A stretch of DNA of 64,000 bases from contig NZ_JACCFF010000001.1 of NCBI RefSeq assembly GCF_013449725.1, positions 558,001-622,000 of the forward strand. Reading direction: 5' to 3'. Below are positions 1-9,259 of this stretch, piece after piece. The number at the start of each line of letters is the position of its first letter. Within the stretch, counting starts at the first letter, position 1. A model generated the notes under the pieces. The model did no database searches, was not told where the DNA came from, and was given only the letters and a program-made list of their open reading frames with translations. The DNA comes from Mycobacteroides sp. LB1 (GTDB taxonomy: Bacteria > Actinomycetota > Actinomycetes > Mycobacteriales > Mycobacteriaceae). The translations under genes and the position numbers were made by a program.

Positions 1-597
1 CCCCTGCAACATGCGTCGACTTTCTACACGGACCTGCATCCGGGGAACTACCGGTTCGGCCTGGATGGCTCTATCGGGATCGTCGACTTCGGCTCCGTGA
101 AGGTCATTCCCGAGCGCCTTCGTCTCGCATGGCTGCAGATGATCGTCGCCAACCTGCAGAAACGCACAGCAGACCTTCACGCAGTCATGACGAAAGCCGG
201 GTTCATCGCCGCCGGAACCACCATGACCACGGAGGAAGTGCACCGATGGATGGATCAGAACAACCCGGATGTTGTTGGTCCGCAACCGGTTACCTACAAC
301 GCCGAGCTGATCAGCCGAAACCTGGCCACGCTGGACACCAGCAGCCCCGATTCCCTTTCTGCCCGTATTGCGCTGCCGCCCGACCTCATCTACTTCGTCC
401 GAGTTCCGCTCGGCGTGCGGTCAACGCTGTCGAAGCTAGGAGCCACGGTGAACGCGCGCGCCGTCGTCGAGGACATGGCAGGTGTCGCTGAACCCAGCAC
501 TCCCCTGGGCATTCAGCATGTGGCCTGGGTCCGTGAACGTGGACTGCCATTCGGCCTGGAACCCCGGGAACAGCCAAAGGTCGGTGCCCAGCTATGA
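1..597 (+). CDS. ABC1/UbiB-type atypical kinase, 3' part only
   Basis: The gene is cut by the window edge; the reading frame is open from base 1. It encodes the C-terminal part of an ABC1 (AarF/UbiB, PF03109-type) atypical kinase. Visible motifs are the catalytic-loop DLHPGNYRFG and the metal-binding DFG in GIVDFGSVK, near the start of the fragment. The C-terminus (QHVAWVRERGLPFGLE) closely matches the end of the next gene, so the two are tandem paralogues. Its stop codon overlaps the next start (ATGA, 4 bp), which suggests translational coupling. The family is linked to quinone biosynthesis and lipid metabolism; the substrate here is unknown. Confidence 0.88.
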   Translation, partial: PLQHASTFYTDLHPGNYRFGLDGSIGIVDFGSVKVIPERLRLAWLQMIVANLQKRTADLHAVMTKAGFIAAGTTMTTEEVHRWMDQNNPDVVGPQPVTYNAELISRNLATLDTSSPDSLSARIALPPDLIYFVRVPLGVRSTLSKLGATVNARAVVEDMAGVAEPSTPLGIQHVAWVRERGLPFGLEPREQPKVGAQL

Positions 598-1997
598 GCG
601 ACAACCCCATTCCCCACGGCCGAATCCGGCGCACCATGCCACTGGCCGGCTTCACCGCCCGCGCCGCAGGCGGACGACTCGTCGCGGGCCTCCGCGAAAA
701 AGCCGGAGACACCGGAGCCGTCGAACGGTTCCACGAACGCACCGCAGAACGCTACACAGAACTACTCGGACACTCCAAAGGCGTCCTCATGAAAGCCGGC
801 CAAATCTTCTCGGTCGCCGATATCGCGTCCCACGGATACAGCCAGCTCTCGCCGTATCAGAACGCGCTCACGCGACTGCAGGCCGACGCACCGCCCATGC
901 ATCCTCTCTTGGCGCGCCAAGCCCTCGAAGAGGATCTCGGGCGATCGATCGAGGAACTGTTCTCCGAATTCAGCGATGATCCGATGGCCGCGGCATCGAT
1001 CGGCCAGGTGCATCGGGCGACCCTTCACGATGGCCGCCCGGTTGCGGTAAAGATTCAGTATCCCGGTGTGGCACATGCTATTAGGCACGACCTATCGAAC
1101 GCAGAGCTGATGGCCACCTTTCTGCGCTTCGCGACGGGAATCGCCGGACCGAGGCCACAGCTGGACCATCGCCTGATGGCCGACGAAGTGGCCGCACGCA
1201 TTTCCGAAGAGTTGGACTATCGGCACGAGGCTGCCAACATTCAGACCTTCGCGGAGCTATACCGGGACCATCCGTTCATCCGGATACCCGAGGTGATTTC
1301 CGAAGCGTCCGGCAATCGGGTACTCACCATGACATACCTGGACGGTCTCGATTGGGCAGCGGCCCAACAAGCCGATCAAGACCTCAAAGATGTTTGGGTG
1401 GAAACGATCTGGCGTTTCAGCACCGGGTCATTTCGGCACGCCAATCTGTTTCACGCCGATCCGCATCCGGGCAACTATCGATTCGGCATGGACGGGTCGG
1501 TCGGTTTCGTCGATTTCGGCTGCATCAAAGTGGTTCCCGAGACCTTGCGTTATCGGCTCGTGCAGATGATTCGAGCGGCCGCGGAGGAACGCCGGGAAGA
1601 CTTGCGTCAGCTCATGGTCGACGCCGGCTACTTCGCGATCGATTCGCCACTTTCCGAACAGGACATCTTTGACTGGCTCGGGTCGACCGTGCAAGACATT
1701 CGCGCCGCTCAACCCGTGACATTCACGCGTGAGGTATCGAACGGTGGCACCCGATCCCTGCTCAATTTCCAAACGTTGCATCAGATGTCGATTCCCAGTG
1801 ACTTGATTTTCCTGGCCAGGATCAACCTGAACATCAGCGCCCTGTCCGCAACGCTGAACGCGACCGTACACACCCGCGCGCTGCTCGACGACCTCGACGG
1901 TGTCGCCGAACCCGTTTCCCCACTAGGTAAACAGCATGTCGCCTGGGTCCGCGACCGCGCCCTGCCCTTCGGATTGGATCACCATGACCACTGCTAA
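594..1997 (+). CDS. ABC1/UbiB-type atypical kinase family protein
   Basis: This is a 467-residue complete ABC1-family protein. It shows the family KxGQ motif (KAGQ, residues 67-70), an Ala-rich nucleotide loop (AAASIGQVHRA), the lysine of VAVKIQYPG, EELDYRHEA, the catalytic HADPHPGNYRFG and the DFG of FVDFGCIK. Established knowledge: ABC1 proteins are protein-kinase-like ATPases tied to quinone and isoprenoid-lipid pathways. The ATG overlaps the preceding paralogue by 4 bp, and the stop lies 14 bp inside the following P450 gene, so all three look co-translated. The partner may be the P450 substrate pathway; that is inference. Confidence 0.9.
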   Translation: MSDNPIPHGRIRRTMPLAGFTARAAGGRLVAGLREKAGDTGAVERFHERTAERYTELLGHSKGVLMKAGQIFSVADIASHGYSQLSPYQNALTRLQADAPPMHPLLARQALEEDLGRSIEELFSEFSDDPMAAASIGQVHRATLHDGRPVAVKIQYPGVAHAIRHDLSNAELMATFLRFATGIAGPRPQLDHRLMADEVAARISEELDYRHEAANIQTFAELYRDHPFIRIPEVISEASGNRVLTMTYLDGLDWAAAQQADQDLKDVWVETIWRFSTGSFRHANLFHADPHPGNYRFGMDGSVGFVDFGCIKVVPETLRYRLVQMIRAAAEERREDLRQLMVDAGYFAIDSPLSEQDIFDWLGSTVQDIRAAQPVTFTREVSNGGTRSLLNFQTLHQMSIPSDLIFLARINLNISALSATLNATVHTRALLDDLDGVAEPVSPLGKQHVAWVRDRALPFGLDHHDHC

Positions 1998-3168
1998 CCC
2001 CATCGCACCGCGGATCCCCTGGGACTCAAGGGATCCCTACCTCTACTACGAAAACCTCCGAGCTCGCGGTGACGTGGTCTGGGACGAGAAAGCCGGCACC
2101 TGGCTGGTTCTCGGCTATCACCCGGCCCGCCAAGTACTGGGCGGCACCGGCTGGTCGAGTGATCCACTCGCCAGCCCTCAGATGCGGGCCTCGGCCCCCG
2201 AGTACCTCGATCTGTCCAACTTCGGAAGGAACATGCTCTTCGCCGATGGACCGGACCACACCGAGCTCAGGGGCGCAGTCCGCGACGTATTTACTCCCGG
2301 ATTCATTGCCGGATTACGCGACGGCGTGGAGTCCATCACCGCTCATGTCATCGAATACCACTCGGCAGGAGAATCTTTCGATTTCATGACCGATATCGCC
2401 TTGCCGCTACCGATCGCCATAATCGGTGAATGGCTGGGCCTGGATGACTCATCGTCGGCCGTCCTTCGCGAGGAATCTCCGATCATCATTCAGATGCTGG
2501 GGGCCTTCGCCGACATCGAGACCGTCATGGCCGGCACCGCGGCCGGGGCGACCCTCGCTACCGAGCTGCTACCCCTGGCCGCGGATCGGCGCGCGCATCC
2601 CGGTGACGACCTACTCAGCCTGATCGCATCCGATACCGACCTGTCTTTAGAAGACGTGGTCACCATGACATTCACGATCGCGATTGCCGGTCATGAGACG
2701 ACTGCAAATCTCCTGGGGGCAAGCATGCTTCGGTTACTCGCGGGGCGCGCCGACGGAACCCGGCTAGCCGATCACATCGACCCGGACGACCCCGCGGTCA
2801 TCACCGAACTACTGCGACTTGAGGGCCCGGTGCAAGGCACCGCGCGCGTGGCGATCGAGGACCATAACCTCGCCGGGAACAAGATCCTGGAAGGCCAGAC
2901 GGTACTCATCGCGATCGCGGCAGCAAACCGCGACCCGCAGGTGTTCGCCGATCCCACCGAATTCCGGCTGGACCGCAAGAACACCCCGCCGCTGGCCTTC
3001 GGCTACGGCGCGCACCACTGCCTGGGCTCGGCGCTCGCGAGGCTGGAGGCCACCGTGGCCATTCGCGAGATCCTGGCACGCCGACCGGAGATCATCGGTC
3101 CTGTCAGCTGGCGAGACACACCCGCCATCCGCGGACCGCTCAGCATCCCCATGCGGTTCCACATCTAA
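1984..3168 (+). CDS. cytochrome P450
   Basis: This is a soluble bacterial P450 of 394 residues. It carries the I-helix oxygen-activation motif AGHETT (about 235-240), the K-helix ExxR in ELLRLEG, and the heme-binding loop FGYGAHHCLG with Cys346 as the axial ligand. The frame is open upstream, but ATG 1984 is preferred because it gives the usual N-terminus (TTANPIAPRIPWD). It overlaps the preceding kinase gene by 14 bp. The substrate cannot be read from the sequence, and no ferredoxin or reductase gene lies next to it, so redox partners would come from elsewhere in the genome. Confidence 0.93.
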   Translation: MTTANPIAPRIPWDSRDPYLYYENLRARGDVVWDEKAGTWLVLGYHPARQVLGGTGWSSDPLASPQMRASAPEYLDLSNFGRNMLFADGPDHTELRGAVRDVFTPGFIAGLRDGVESITAHVIEYHSAGESFDFMTDIALPLPIAIIGEWLGLDDSSSAVLREESPIIIQMLGAFADIETVMAGTAAGATLATELLPLAADRRAHPGDDLLSLIASDTDLSLEDVVTMTFTIAIAGHETTANLLGASMLRLLAGRADGTRLADHIDPDDPAVITELLRLEGPVQGTARVAIEDHNLAGNKILEGQTVLIAIAAANRDPQVFADPTEFRLDRKNTPPLAFGYGAHHCLGSALARLEATVAIREILARRPEIIGPVSWRDTPAIRGPLSIPMRFHI

Positions 3169-3348
3169 CACTGCTGCCACCGTCGCGCTGGGACGTGCTC
3201 GTCGTCGTCGAGCAGATCATGTTCATCGCATGGTGAGAGAGCTCCCGACGATTCCAGGCAGCGCGATGTTTCATGGGTGTAGTAGAAGGTAAGGGCATAT
3301 TGTGTTGGAATGCGCGTCGAAGCGTTTCTCAGCGGGTCGTAGGCCACT

Positions 3349-4314
3349 GTGTTGCGACTTATGTTCACCGCTGATGATTTCGCTTTAACGCGATTTCTGC
3401 CTATGCCTGCTCCCTTGTTGGAGATGAAGTTTGCGACACGTGCGCTGCGGCAAGGCGTTTCCACACCGTGGGGCGAGCGGTGGCGTTGTCGGGCCCTAGC
3501 CGCATTCCCCATATCGGCGGCTCCGAGACGGGCAGTAGTGAGCCACTTTTCGTGGTCATTATCGCCAACTGTGCTGGGCGACAATTTCGATGAGGGTATG
3601 CATTCCATCCAACAACTGGATCAGCAACAAGCGAACGCAGAATTGGCCGCCTTCGGGCGCGGCCCCACCGAAGGCGCCGGCGCGCCGCACTATCTCCGGC
3701 ACGCCCTCGCAGGCGATCGCGAGGCCATGTTGACGTTGGGTCGCATGACGACAAGCGCATATAGGGCTGTGTTAGAGCCATACTGGCCCGATATCCAGGC
3801 GAATCATCAGATTGAGCTTGTCCGACAAGGGCGCACGCTGGCACGCCACGGTGTGCGCGGCACACTCGGCACACTGGTCCCCGGTGCCCGGTGGAAGGGC
3901 GATTGCCTTGAGATCGACAGCCCGCAACGTCACACCATCGCATTGCGTGGGCGGGGCCTTGTGTTGACGCCCAGCGTCTTCTGGGCGGGGCCACCATTAG
4001 TCGGCGAACTTGACGACCAACCCATCGTCTTGGCTTACCCTGCACCAATCGATTTGACCATCGGTGTCGGCGCCGAATCCGACCCGCTCGCAGCGATACT
4101 CGGATCAACCCGAGCGGCCGTGCTGCGCGTGCTGACGGATGAGCACACCACCGGCGACATCGCCCGACATCTCGGTATCAGCCCCGCGTCTGCGTCCGAA
4201 CACACATCGGCGCTGCGGCAGGCGCGGTTGGTACGGAGCCGCCGCGACGGCAAAGCGGTCATTCACGACGCCACCGCGCTGGGCCTGGACCTGATCGACG
4301 CGAACCGCCGGTAG
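3349..4314 (+). CDS. ArsR-type winged-helix regulator (DUF5937-like)
   Basis: The 321-residue protein has a conserved-looking N-terminal region (LRLMFTADDFALTRF) typical of DUF5937 regulators. Its C-terminal winged helix of about 75 residues contains TTGDIARHLGISPASASEH, a recognition-helix pattern of ArsR-like repressors. The start is GTG 3349; ATG 3361 would remove four residues. It lies 101 bp upstream of the DUF2236 oxygenase gene, whose promoter region carries a strong inverted repeat (4354-4375), so local control of that gene is likely. The effector is unknown. The metal-binding cysteines of classical ArsR proteins are not evident. Confidence 0.8.
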   Translation: MLRLMFTADDFALTRFLPMPAPLLEMKFATRALRQGVSTPWGERWRCRALAAFPISAAPRRAVVSHFSWSLSPTVLGDNFDEGMHSIQQLDQQQANAELAAFGRGPTEGAGAPHYLRHALAGDREAMLTLGRMTTSAYRAVLEPYWPDIQANHQIELVRQGRTLARHGVRGTLGTLVPGARWKGDCLEIDSPQRHTIALRGRGLVLTPSVFWAGPPLVGELDDQPIVLAYPAPIDLTIGVGAESDPLAAILGSTRAAVLRVLTDEHTTGDIARHLGISPASASEHTSALRQARLVRSRRDGKAVIHDATALGLDLIDANRR

Positions 4315-4353
4315 CCGTCCGGAGGCACTTCGGTAACAGATGCGCGCGCCACT

Positions 4354-4375
4354 GTTGACAACGGCAGTTGTTAAC
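4354..4375. promoter_or_regulatory. candidate operator upstream of the DUF2236 gene
   Basis: Two 9-bp arms, GTTGACAAC and GTTGTTAAC, match in 8 of 9 positions as an inverted repeat around a GGCA spacer. A TTGACA hexamer (4355-4360) and a TAACGT (4372-4377, TANNNT type) lie inside it, 41 bp before the ATG of the oxygenase gene. A repressor bound here would block the promoter. The upstream winged-helix regulator is the obvious candidate, by position only. Confidence 0.55.
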
Positions 4376-4415
4376 GTTCTCATTGTAGGACGCGAACCGC
4401 TCCCTGGAGGCAACG

Positions 4416-5462
4416 ATGCCAAGCACAGCCGCACACGCCACGACACCACGTTCGGCGGGCCTGCCGCCACGAGGTGATGACCAGACCCGAATTTGGCGAC
4501 GCGGGGACGGCGCCACCCCGGCCGGTCAACGCACCGGCCCCGACGGGCACCCGGACTACGGCTACTTCGGACCGGACTCGGTGACCTGGAAGGTGTTCCT
4601 GCATCCTTCGGTCGCACCGATGATCGTCCTGGTGACGGCACTCCTGGAGGGCAGCCACGAAGGCCTGCAGGCCGTCGAGATCAACCACGATCCGGTGTTT
4701 ACCAAGAGCAAGAACAATCAGGTCGACTTCGATGACACCGTCAAACGCATTCAACGCACCGCCGGAGTCCCGATACCGATGATCTTCGGCGACACCGCCA
4801 GCGCCGACGCCCTCGCCGCGCACCTACGCCACTACCACCGAAACATGAAGGGGGTCATCCCCGGCACCGACCGGCCCTACGATGCGCAGGGACCGGCGCT
4901 GATTCTCTTTGCACATGTGACGATCATGCACGCGGCGCTGCGGATCTACGAGAACACGCCCGCTCTTGGACGTCTGATCCCCCGCCGCTTACCCAAAGGC
5001 GAACGCGACCAATTCTTTTCGGAGGTCAAGGCGTTCGCCGAGCTCATGGGTGCCGATCCCGATACGGTGCCCGTGACCTCCGATGAGGTAGCGGCCTACT
5101 ACGAGTCGATCGAATCCGAATACCGGATGGTGCAAGGGTTCGTGCCGGGCGGTGTGCGATTCGCGTTGTCGGTGATCAGGAACGCCCGCAGCTTTGGCGG
5201 GTTGACGGCGGCTGCGGTGGCCGCGATCACGCTGGTCACCGCTATCCCCTCGGTTGCGGTGGTACCACCAAAGGTGCGGCGCCATATGGGAATTCCCCGA
5301 ATAGCCGACCCGGTGTTGGTCATGCTGCTGCGACTGACGCAGCCCGCGTTCATCCCCTTCACCATCGAACCGATTGCCCGCGAGATCTCCCGTCTGTTCA
5401 TCGGCAACGATGGAATTACCCTGGGCGAGAACGCTCGCGAGCTCATGGAGCGCTCGGCCTAA
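4416..5462 (+). CDS. DUF2236 oxygenase (MpaB/Lcp family)
   Basis: The 348-residue protein belongs to the DUF2236 family, which includes latex-clearing protein and MpaB-type b-heme oxygenases. The family core is visible around residues 125-165: HLRHYHRNMKGVIPGTDRPY followed by an AHVTIMHAALRIYENT helix. The C-terminal third contains hydrophobic segments (FGGLTAAAVAAITLVTAI). The ATG is preceded by a good GGAGG ribosome site. The substrate of mycobacterial members is mostly unknown; oxidative cleavage of an isoprenoid or lipid is possible. The gene is monocistronic and faces the DUF2752 gene, which ends 5 bp later on the other strand. Confidence 0.85.
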   Translation: MPSTAAHATTPRSAGLPPRGDDQTRIWRRGDGATPAGQRTGPDGHPDYGYFGPDSVTWKVFLHPSVAPMIVLVTALLEGSHEGLQAVEINHDPVFTKSKNNQVDFDDTVKRIQRTAGVPIPMIFGDTASADALAAHLRHYHRNMKGVIPGTDRPYDAQGPALILFAHVTIMHAALRIYENTPALGRLIPRRLPKGERDQFFSEVKAFAELMGADPDTVPVTSDEVAAYYESIESEYRMVQGFVPGGVRFALSVIRNARSFGGLTAAAVAAITLVTAIPSVAVVPPKVRRHMGIPRIADPVLVMLLRLTQPAFIPFTIEPIAREISRLFIGNDGITLGENARELMERSA

Positions 5463-5466
5463 GACA

Positions 5467-5898
5467 TCACACTCGCAGCGCGGTGAACGGCGCGATCGGA
5501 ATCATCCTGATGACGAACCACGCCACGAACACCACCAGGGTGACCGTCGATACCCATCCACCTATCCACGGCGGATTCCAATCGGCATCCTCCCGCCAGC
5601 GGCTGCGCGTCCACGCGATAAAGCAGACCGCGAGAAACCCCAAGGCCACCAACGCAACCGCGTTGTAACGCAGTGCACCGAGAACGTCCCCGTGCATCAG
5701 CGAGTAGACCATGCGCAGGCCGCCACACCCTGGGCAGTCGAGCCCGGTCAGTGCCTTGAACGGGCACCCCGGGAGCACTCCCCCGGGTGTCGTCGGGTCC
5801 GCAAACCATATTGCCGCGCAACCCACTGCCGCCATACCCGCCACTGCGGCGGGGGCAACGAGCCGGGAGGCGACGGAGGTCGAGCGGGACGCAGTCAT
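5467..5898 (-). CDS. DUF2752 membrane protein
   Basis: This small integral membrane protein of 143 residues carries the DUF2752 signature LDCPGCGGLRMVYSLMHGD (about residues 52-70), a pair of close cysteines followed by an LR motif. Hydrophobic segments lie at about 12-30, 78-95 and 115-135. The function of the family is not established; the CPGCG motif suggests metal or thiol chemistry at the membrane face. It is convergent with the oxygenase gene and separated from it by 4 bp. Confidence 0.82.
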   Translation of the reverse strand: MTASRSTSVASRLVAPAAVAGMAAVGCAAIWFADPTTPGGVLPGCPFKALTGLDCPGCGGLRMVYSLMHGDVLGALRYNAVALVALGFLAVCFIAWTRSRWREDADWNPPWIGGWVSTVTLVVFVAWFVIRMIPIAPFTALRV

Positions 5899-6098
5899 CG
5901 AGTTCCAGTATCCACCGAACCCCGGCAGGAGATCTCAATCCGCAGAGCTGTCCCCAGTCCCCGGCACGAGCTCGATGCGATGCGGACGTCTCCATGTTTT
6001 TTCTGATATTTCATCAAACCGCAATCAAGACACTCGTCTTAACTTACCGTCCGAATTGGAGAACAGCGTCGTTTCGTCCACCAAGGAGAGTGCCCCAC

Positions 6099-6773
6099 AT
6101 GCCATTTCCGAATGTTCATTCTAATTTTCGACATCGCCTTCGCGCGGTCGCCGGTGCCGCCCCAGCGGCAGCGCTAATTGCCACCGGCTTGATTTGCGTT
6201 TCGGCCGGTGAGTCACCGGCGACGCCGGCCATCGGGCTCGTCAACGATGAAACAAGCGATGCCGCAGCCGGTGGTAGCACCGCCCCCGGCGATAGCGGCA
6301 CCATGAAACCCGGGGATAAACCCTTGGGCAGAGGCATCGGAGGCTGGGGCCCAAGCCGGAATGCAGCCGACAGCCCCGGCCTTAAACCAAAACCCTCAAG
6401 CGCACCCAGACCTCCGGGCCTATTCGCGCCGGGCGGCCTCTTCGGCCCCCGACAGACCAAATTCGGGCCGGCAACTCTTGCACCGGGCAAGCCACCGGCC
6501 CCCAAGCCACCCGCGGTTACCAACCCGGGAAACCTGGCTCCAACCGGCCCGGTAAACAGTGGCTTCCGAAACGGTAGGGACAGCAGCAACCCGGTACTGA
6601 AGCCCAGCGCGCCGAGTGTCACCGCCCAGGTGCCGGCGAAGCCCAATACACCGAGCGTAAGCAGTCCAAAACCCGGTGCACCTGCCGCCGTAAACGCACC
6701 AAAGCCCAGCACACCAGGCAGCGGCGGGCCCGTATTCCAGAAGCCCAAACCAAGCGGTCCGCCGACCCTTTAA
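6099..6773 (+). CDS. secreted Pro/Lys-rich low-complexity protein
   Basis: The frame is open further upstream, but ATG 6099 is chosen because it follows a good AAGGAGAG ribosome site and gives a signal sequence (arginines at about 11-15, then a hydrophobic stretch around AAPAAALIATGLICVSA). The mature part of about 185 residues is extremely rich in Pro, Lys, Gly, Ser and Ala, with irregular PKP, PSAP and KPGAPA runs and no recognisable fold. No cysteines remain after the signal region. A cell-wall spacer or exported low-complexity protein is plausible; I do not recognise a family. An A/T-rich promoter region (about 5996-6070) precedes it and a strong hairpin terminator follows. Confidence 0.75.
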   Translation: MPFPNVHSNFRHRLRAVAGAAPAAALIATGLICVSAGESPATPAIGLVNDETSDAAAGGSTAPGDSGTMKPGDKPLGRGIGGWGPSRNAADSPGLKPKPSSAPRPPGLFAPGGLFGPRQTKFGPATLAPGKPPAPKPPAVTNPGNLAPTGPVNSGFRNGRDSSNPVLKPSAPSVTAQVPAKPNTPSVSSPKPGAPAAVNAPKPSTPGSGGPVFQKPKPSGPPTL

Positions 6774-6786
6774 ACGAGTACCGAGA

Positions 6787-6818
6787 GGAACCCCCGCCCT
6801 GACCCGAGCGGGGGTTCC
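6787..6818. terminator. bidirectional hairpin terminator
   Basis: A perfect 11-bp stem (GGAACCCCCGC and GCGGGGGTTCC) encloses a 10-nt loop. It lies between the Pro-rich protein gene, which ends at 6773, and the convergent TetR gene, which ends at 6841, so it can serve both. There is no long T-tract, as is common in mycobacteria. Confidence 0.8.
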
Positions 6819-6840
6819 GTCTCAAGTCGGAATCGGCTAA

Positions 6841-7458
6841 CTAGGGCCCGATGTTTGATCGCTTCGAGGGAGCCAACATCACTGCGGTAGCCCTCTCAAC
6901 CAGATCATCTTCCAGCTCTGATACTTCAGGACCGGAATCGGGAAATGCTTCCCAAGTCGCCATGGCGACGATTATCAACGCGTACGCCGATAGCGTTCGA
7001 GATCCCTCTAACATCCGGGAAAGGCCGGTGCGGCCGGAGAGCCTATTGGTCACTTCGACAGAACTGCTGGACTGAAGGCCGCTAAGAACTATCTTGGCGA
7101 GGCTGGGATCGAGCAGAGATTGGGCCAGGAAACGTGCGTAACAACTTCCGGGCTTACCGGAGACTGCCCGAGTGAACGGCAGAACCACAATTCTCATGAG
7201 ATCGCGTACCGAGTAGTCACCTGCCGCGTCAAGCTCGGTGAGCATCTCACATCGTGCCTCGTCAATCGGACCCAAACGGGCCTCTAACACTGCCGCAACC
7301 AACCCTTCGCGACTTCCAAAGTGATACTGCACAGCGCTGTTGTTGTATTGCCCGGCTCGTAATCCGGCCTTACGCAATGAGAGTGCGGAAAGTCCACTCT
7401 CGGCCACGATCGCTTCAGCCGCGTCAATCAGGGCAAGCTGAACGTCGCTAAATGTCAT
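6841..7458 (-). CDS. TetR-family transcriptional regulator
   Basis: The 205-residue protein has an N-terminal TetR helix-turn-helix: AAEAIVAESGLSALSLRKAG, then AVQYHFGSREGLVAAVLEA, ending near residue 60. The larger C-terminal ligand domain is not conserved enough to name an effector. A short open frame (7461-7616) ends 2 bp before its start. No divergent partner gene is adjacent; the nearest genes are the Pro-rich protein downstream and the ilv operon. Confidence 0.9.
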   Translation of the reverse strand: MTFSDVQLALIDAAEAIVAESGLSALSLRKAGLRAGQYNNSAVQYHFGSREGLVAAVLEARLGPIDEARCEMLTELDAAGDYSVRDLMRIVVLPFTRAVSGKPGSCYARFLAQSLLDPSLAKIVLSGLQSSSSVEVTNRLSGRTGLSRMLEGSRTLSAYALIIVAMATWEAFPDSGPEVSELEDDLVERATAVMLAPSKRSNIGP

Positions 7459-7460
7459 AT

Positions 7461-7616
7461 CTATGAAGCCCGCACCTTTCCGTCCGATATCGCATCATCT
7501 GGTGCATCTTGCCGGACAGGCAGGGGCTCCGTCAGAGTAAGCGGGGCTGTGACCTTGTAGGCCGCCGGATTGCCTGTGTTATCCGGCGAGAGCGGCCCGC
7601 TGCCGATTGACACCAT
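7461..7616 (-). CDS. possible small ORF preceding the TetR gene
   Basis: ATG 7616 opens a 51-codon frame (start MVSIGSGPLSPDNTGNP) ending in TAG just 2 bp before the TetR start. The tight spacing would suit translational coupling. No clear ribosome site or homology is visible. It may be a chance frame, or a remnant of a larger gene. Confidence 0.25.
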   Translation of the reverse strand: MVSIGSGPLSPDNTGNPAAYKVTAPLTLTEPLPVRQDAPDDAISDGKVRAS

Positions 7617-7653
7617 TCCCACTGAGAGACAACGACACCGCCCGAGGCCTACG

Positions 7654-7695
7654 CGCAAAAGCCCCCGACACCAAAGGGCGCCGGGGGCTTTTGCG
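7654..7695 (-). terminator. intrinsic terminator of the ilvB-ilvN-ilvC operon
   Basis: A perfect 14-bp inverted repeat (CGCAAAAGCCCCCG and its complement) with a 14-nt loop begins 11 bp after the ilvC stop codon. Read on the minus strand it is a GC-rich stem flanked by A and T runs, the classic intrinsic form. Confidence 0.9.
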
Positions 7696-7705
7696 TCGAT
7701 TGAGA

Positions 7706-8734
<1,029 letters not shown>

Positions 8735-8755
8735 TTACCTTTTTAAAATCAGATC

Positions 8756-9259
8756 TTATTTGGCGGCGGCGATGGACCGCGGGCCACGCGATAGCGCGAC
8801 CACGCCGGACTGCACGATCTCCCGAATACCGTACGGGTCGAGCATCCGCATCAGTGCATCCAGCTTGGACTGGGTGCCCGTCGCCTCGATGGTCACCGAT
8901 TCCGGCGACACATCGACAACCTTCGCGCGGAACAGGTTCACCACTTCGATCACCTGTGCGCGCACCGTCGCATCGGCGCGCACCTTGACGAGCACCAGCT
9001 CACGAGCCACCGAATTGGCCTCGTCCTGTTCGACGATCTTGATCACGTTGATGAGCTTGTTGAGCTGCTTGGTGACCTGTTCCAGCGGAAAATCGTCGAC
9101 GGTGACGACGATTGTCATGCGCGATATGCCTTTGAGCTCCGTCGGCCCCACCGCCAGCGAGGCGATGTTGAAGCCACGACGAGAAAACAACGCGGAGACA
9201 CGAGCGAGCACGCCGGGACGGTCCTCGACCAGAACGCTCAGAGTATGGGTACTTGTCAT
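8756..9259 (-). CDS. ilvN: acetolactate synthase small (regulatory) subunit
   Basis: The 167-residue regulatory subunit has an N-terminal ACT domain ([20 protein letters not shown], then the glycine-containing [14 protein letters not shown]) that binds valine for feedback inhibition, and a C-terminal ACT-like half. Its ATG overlaps the ilvB stop by 4 bp (ATGA), so translation is coupled and subunit stoichiometry is likely controlled that way. It corresponds by position to Rv3002c. Confidence 0.97.
   Translation of the reverse strand: MTSTHTLSVLVEDRPGVLARVSALFSRRGFNIASLAVGPTELKGISRMTIVVTVDDFPLEQVTKQLNKLINVIKIVEQDEANSVARELVLVKVRADATVRAQVIEVVNLFRAKVVDVSPESVTIEATGTQSKLDALMRMLDPYGIREIVQSGVVALSRGPRSIAAAK

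Noticed and set aside
3169..3348. Possible small gene or terminator between the P450 and the ArsR-type gene
   Set aside because: No convincing frame; the only stem (GCTCG/CGAGC) is 5 bp.
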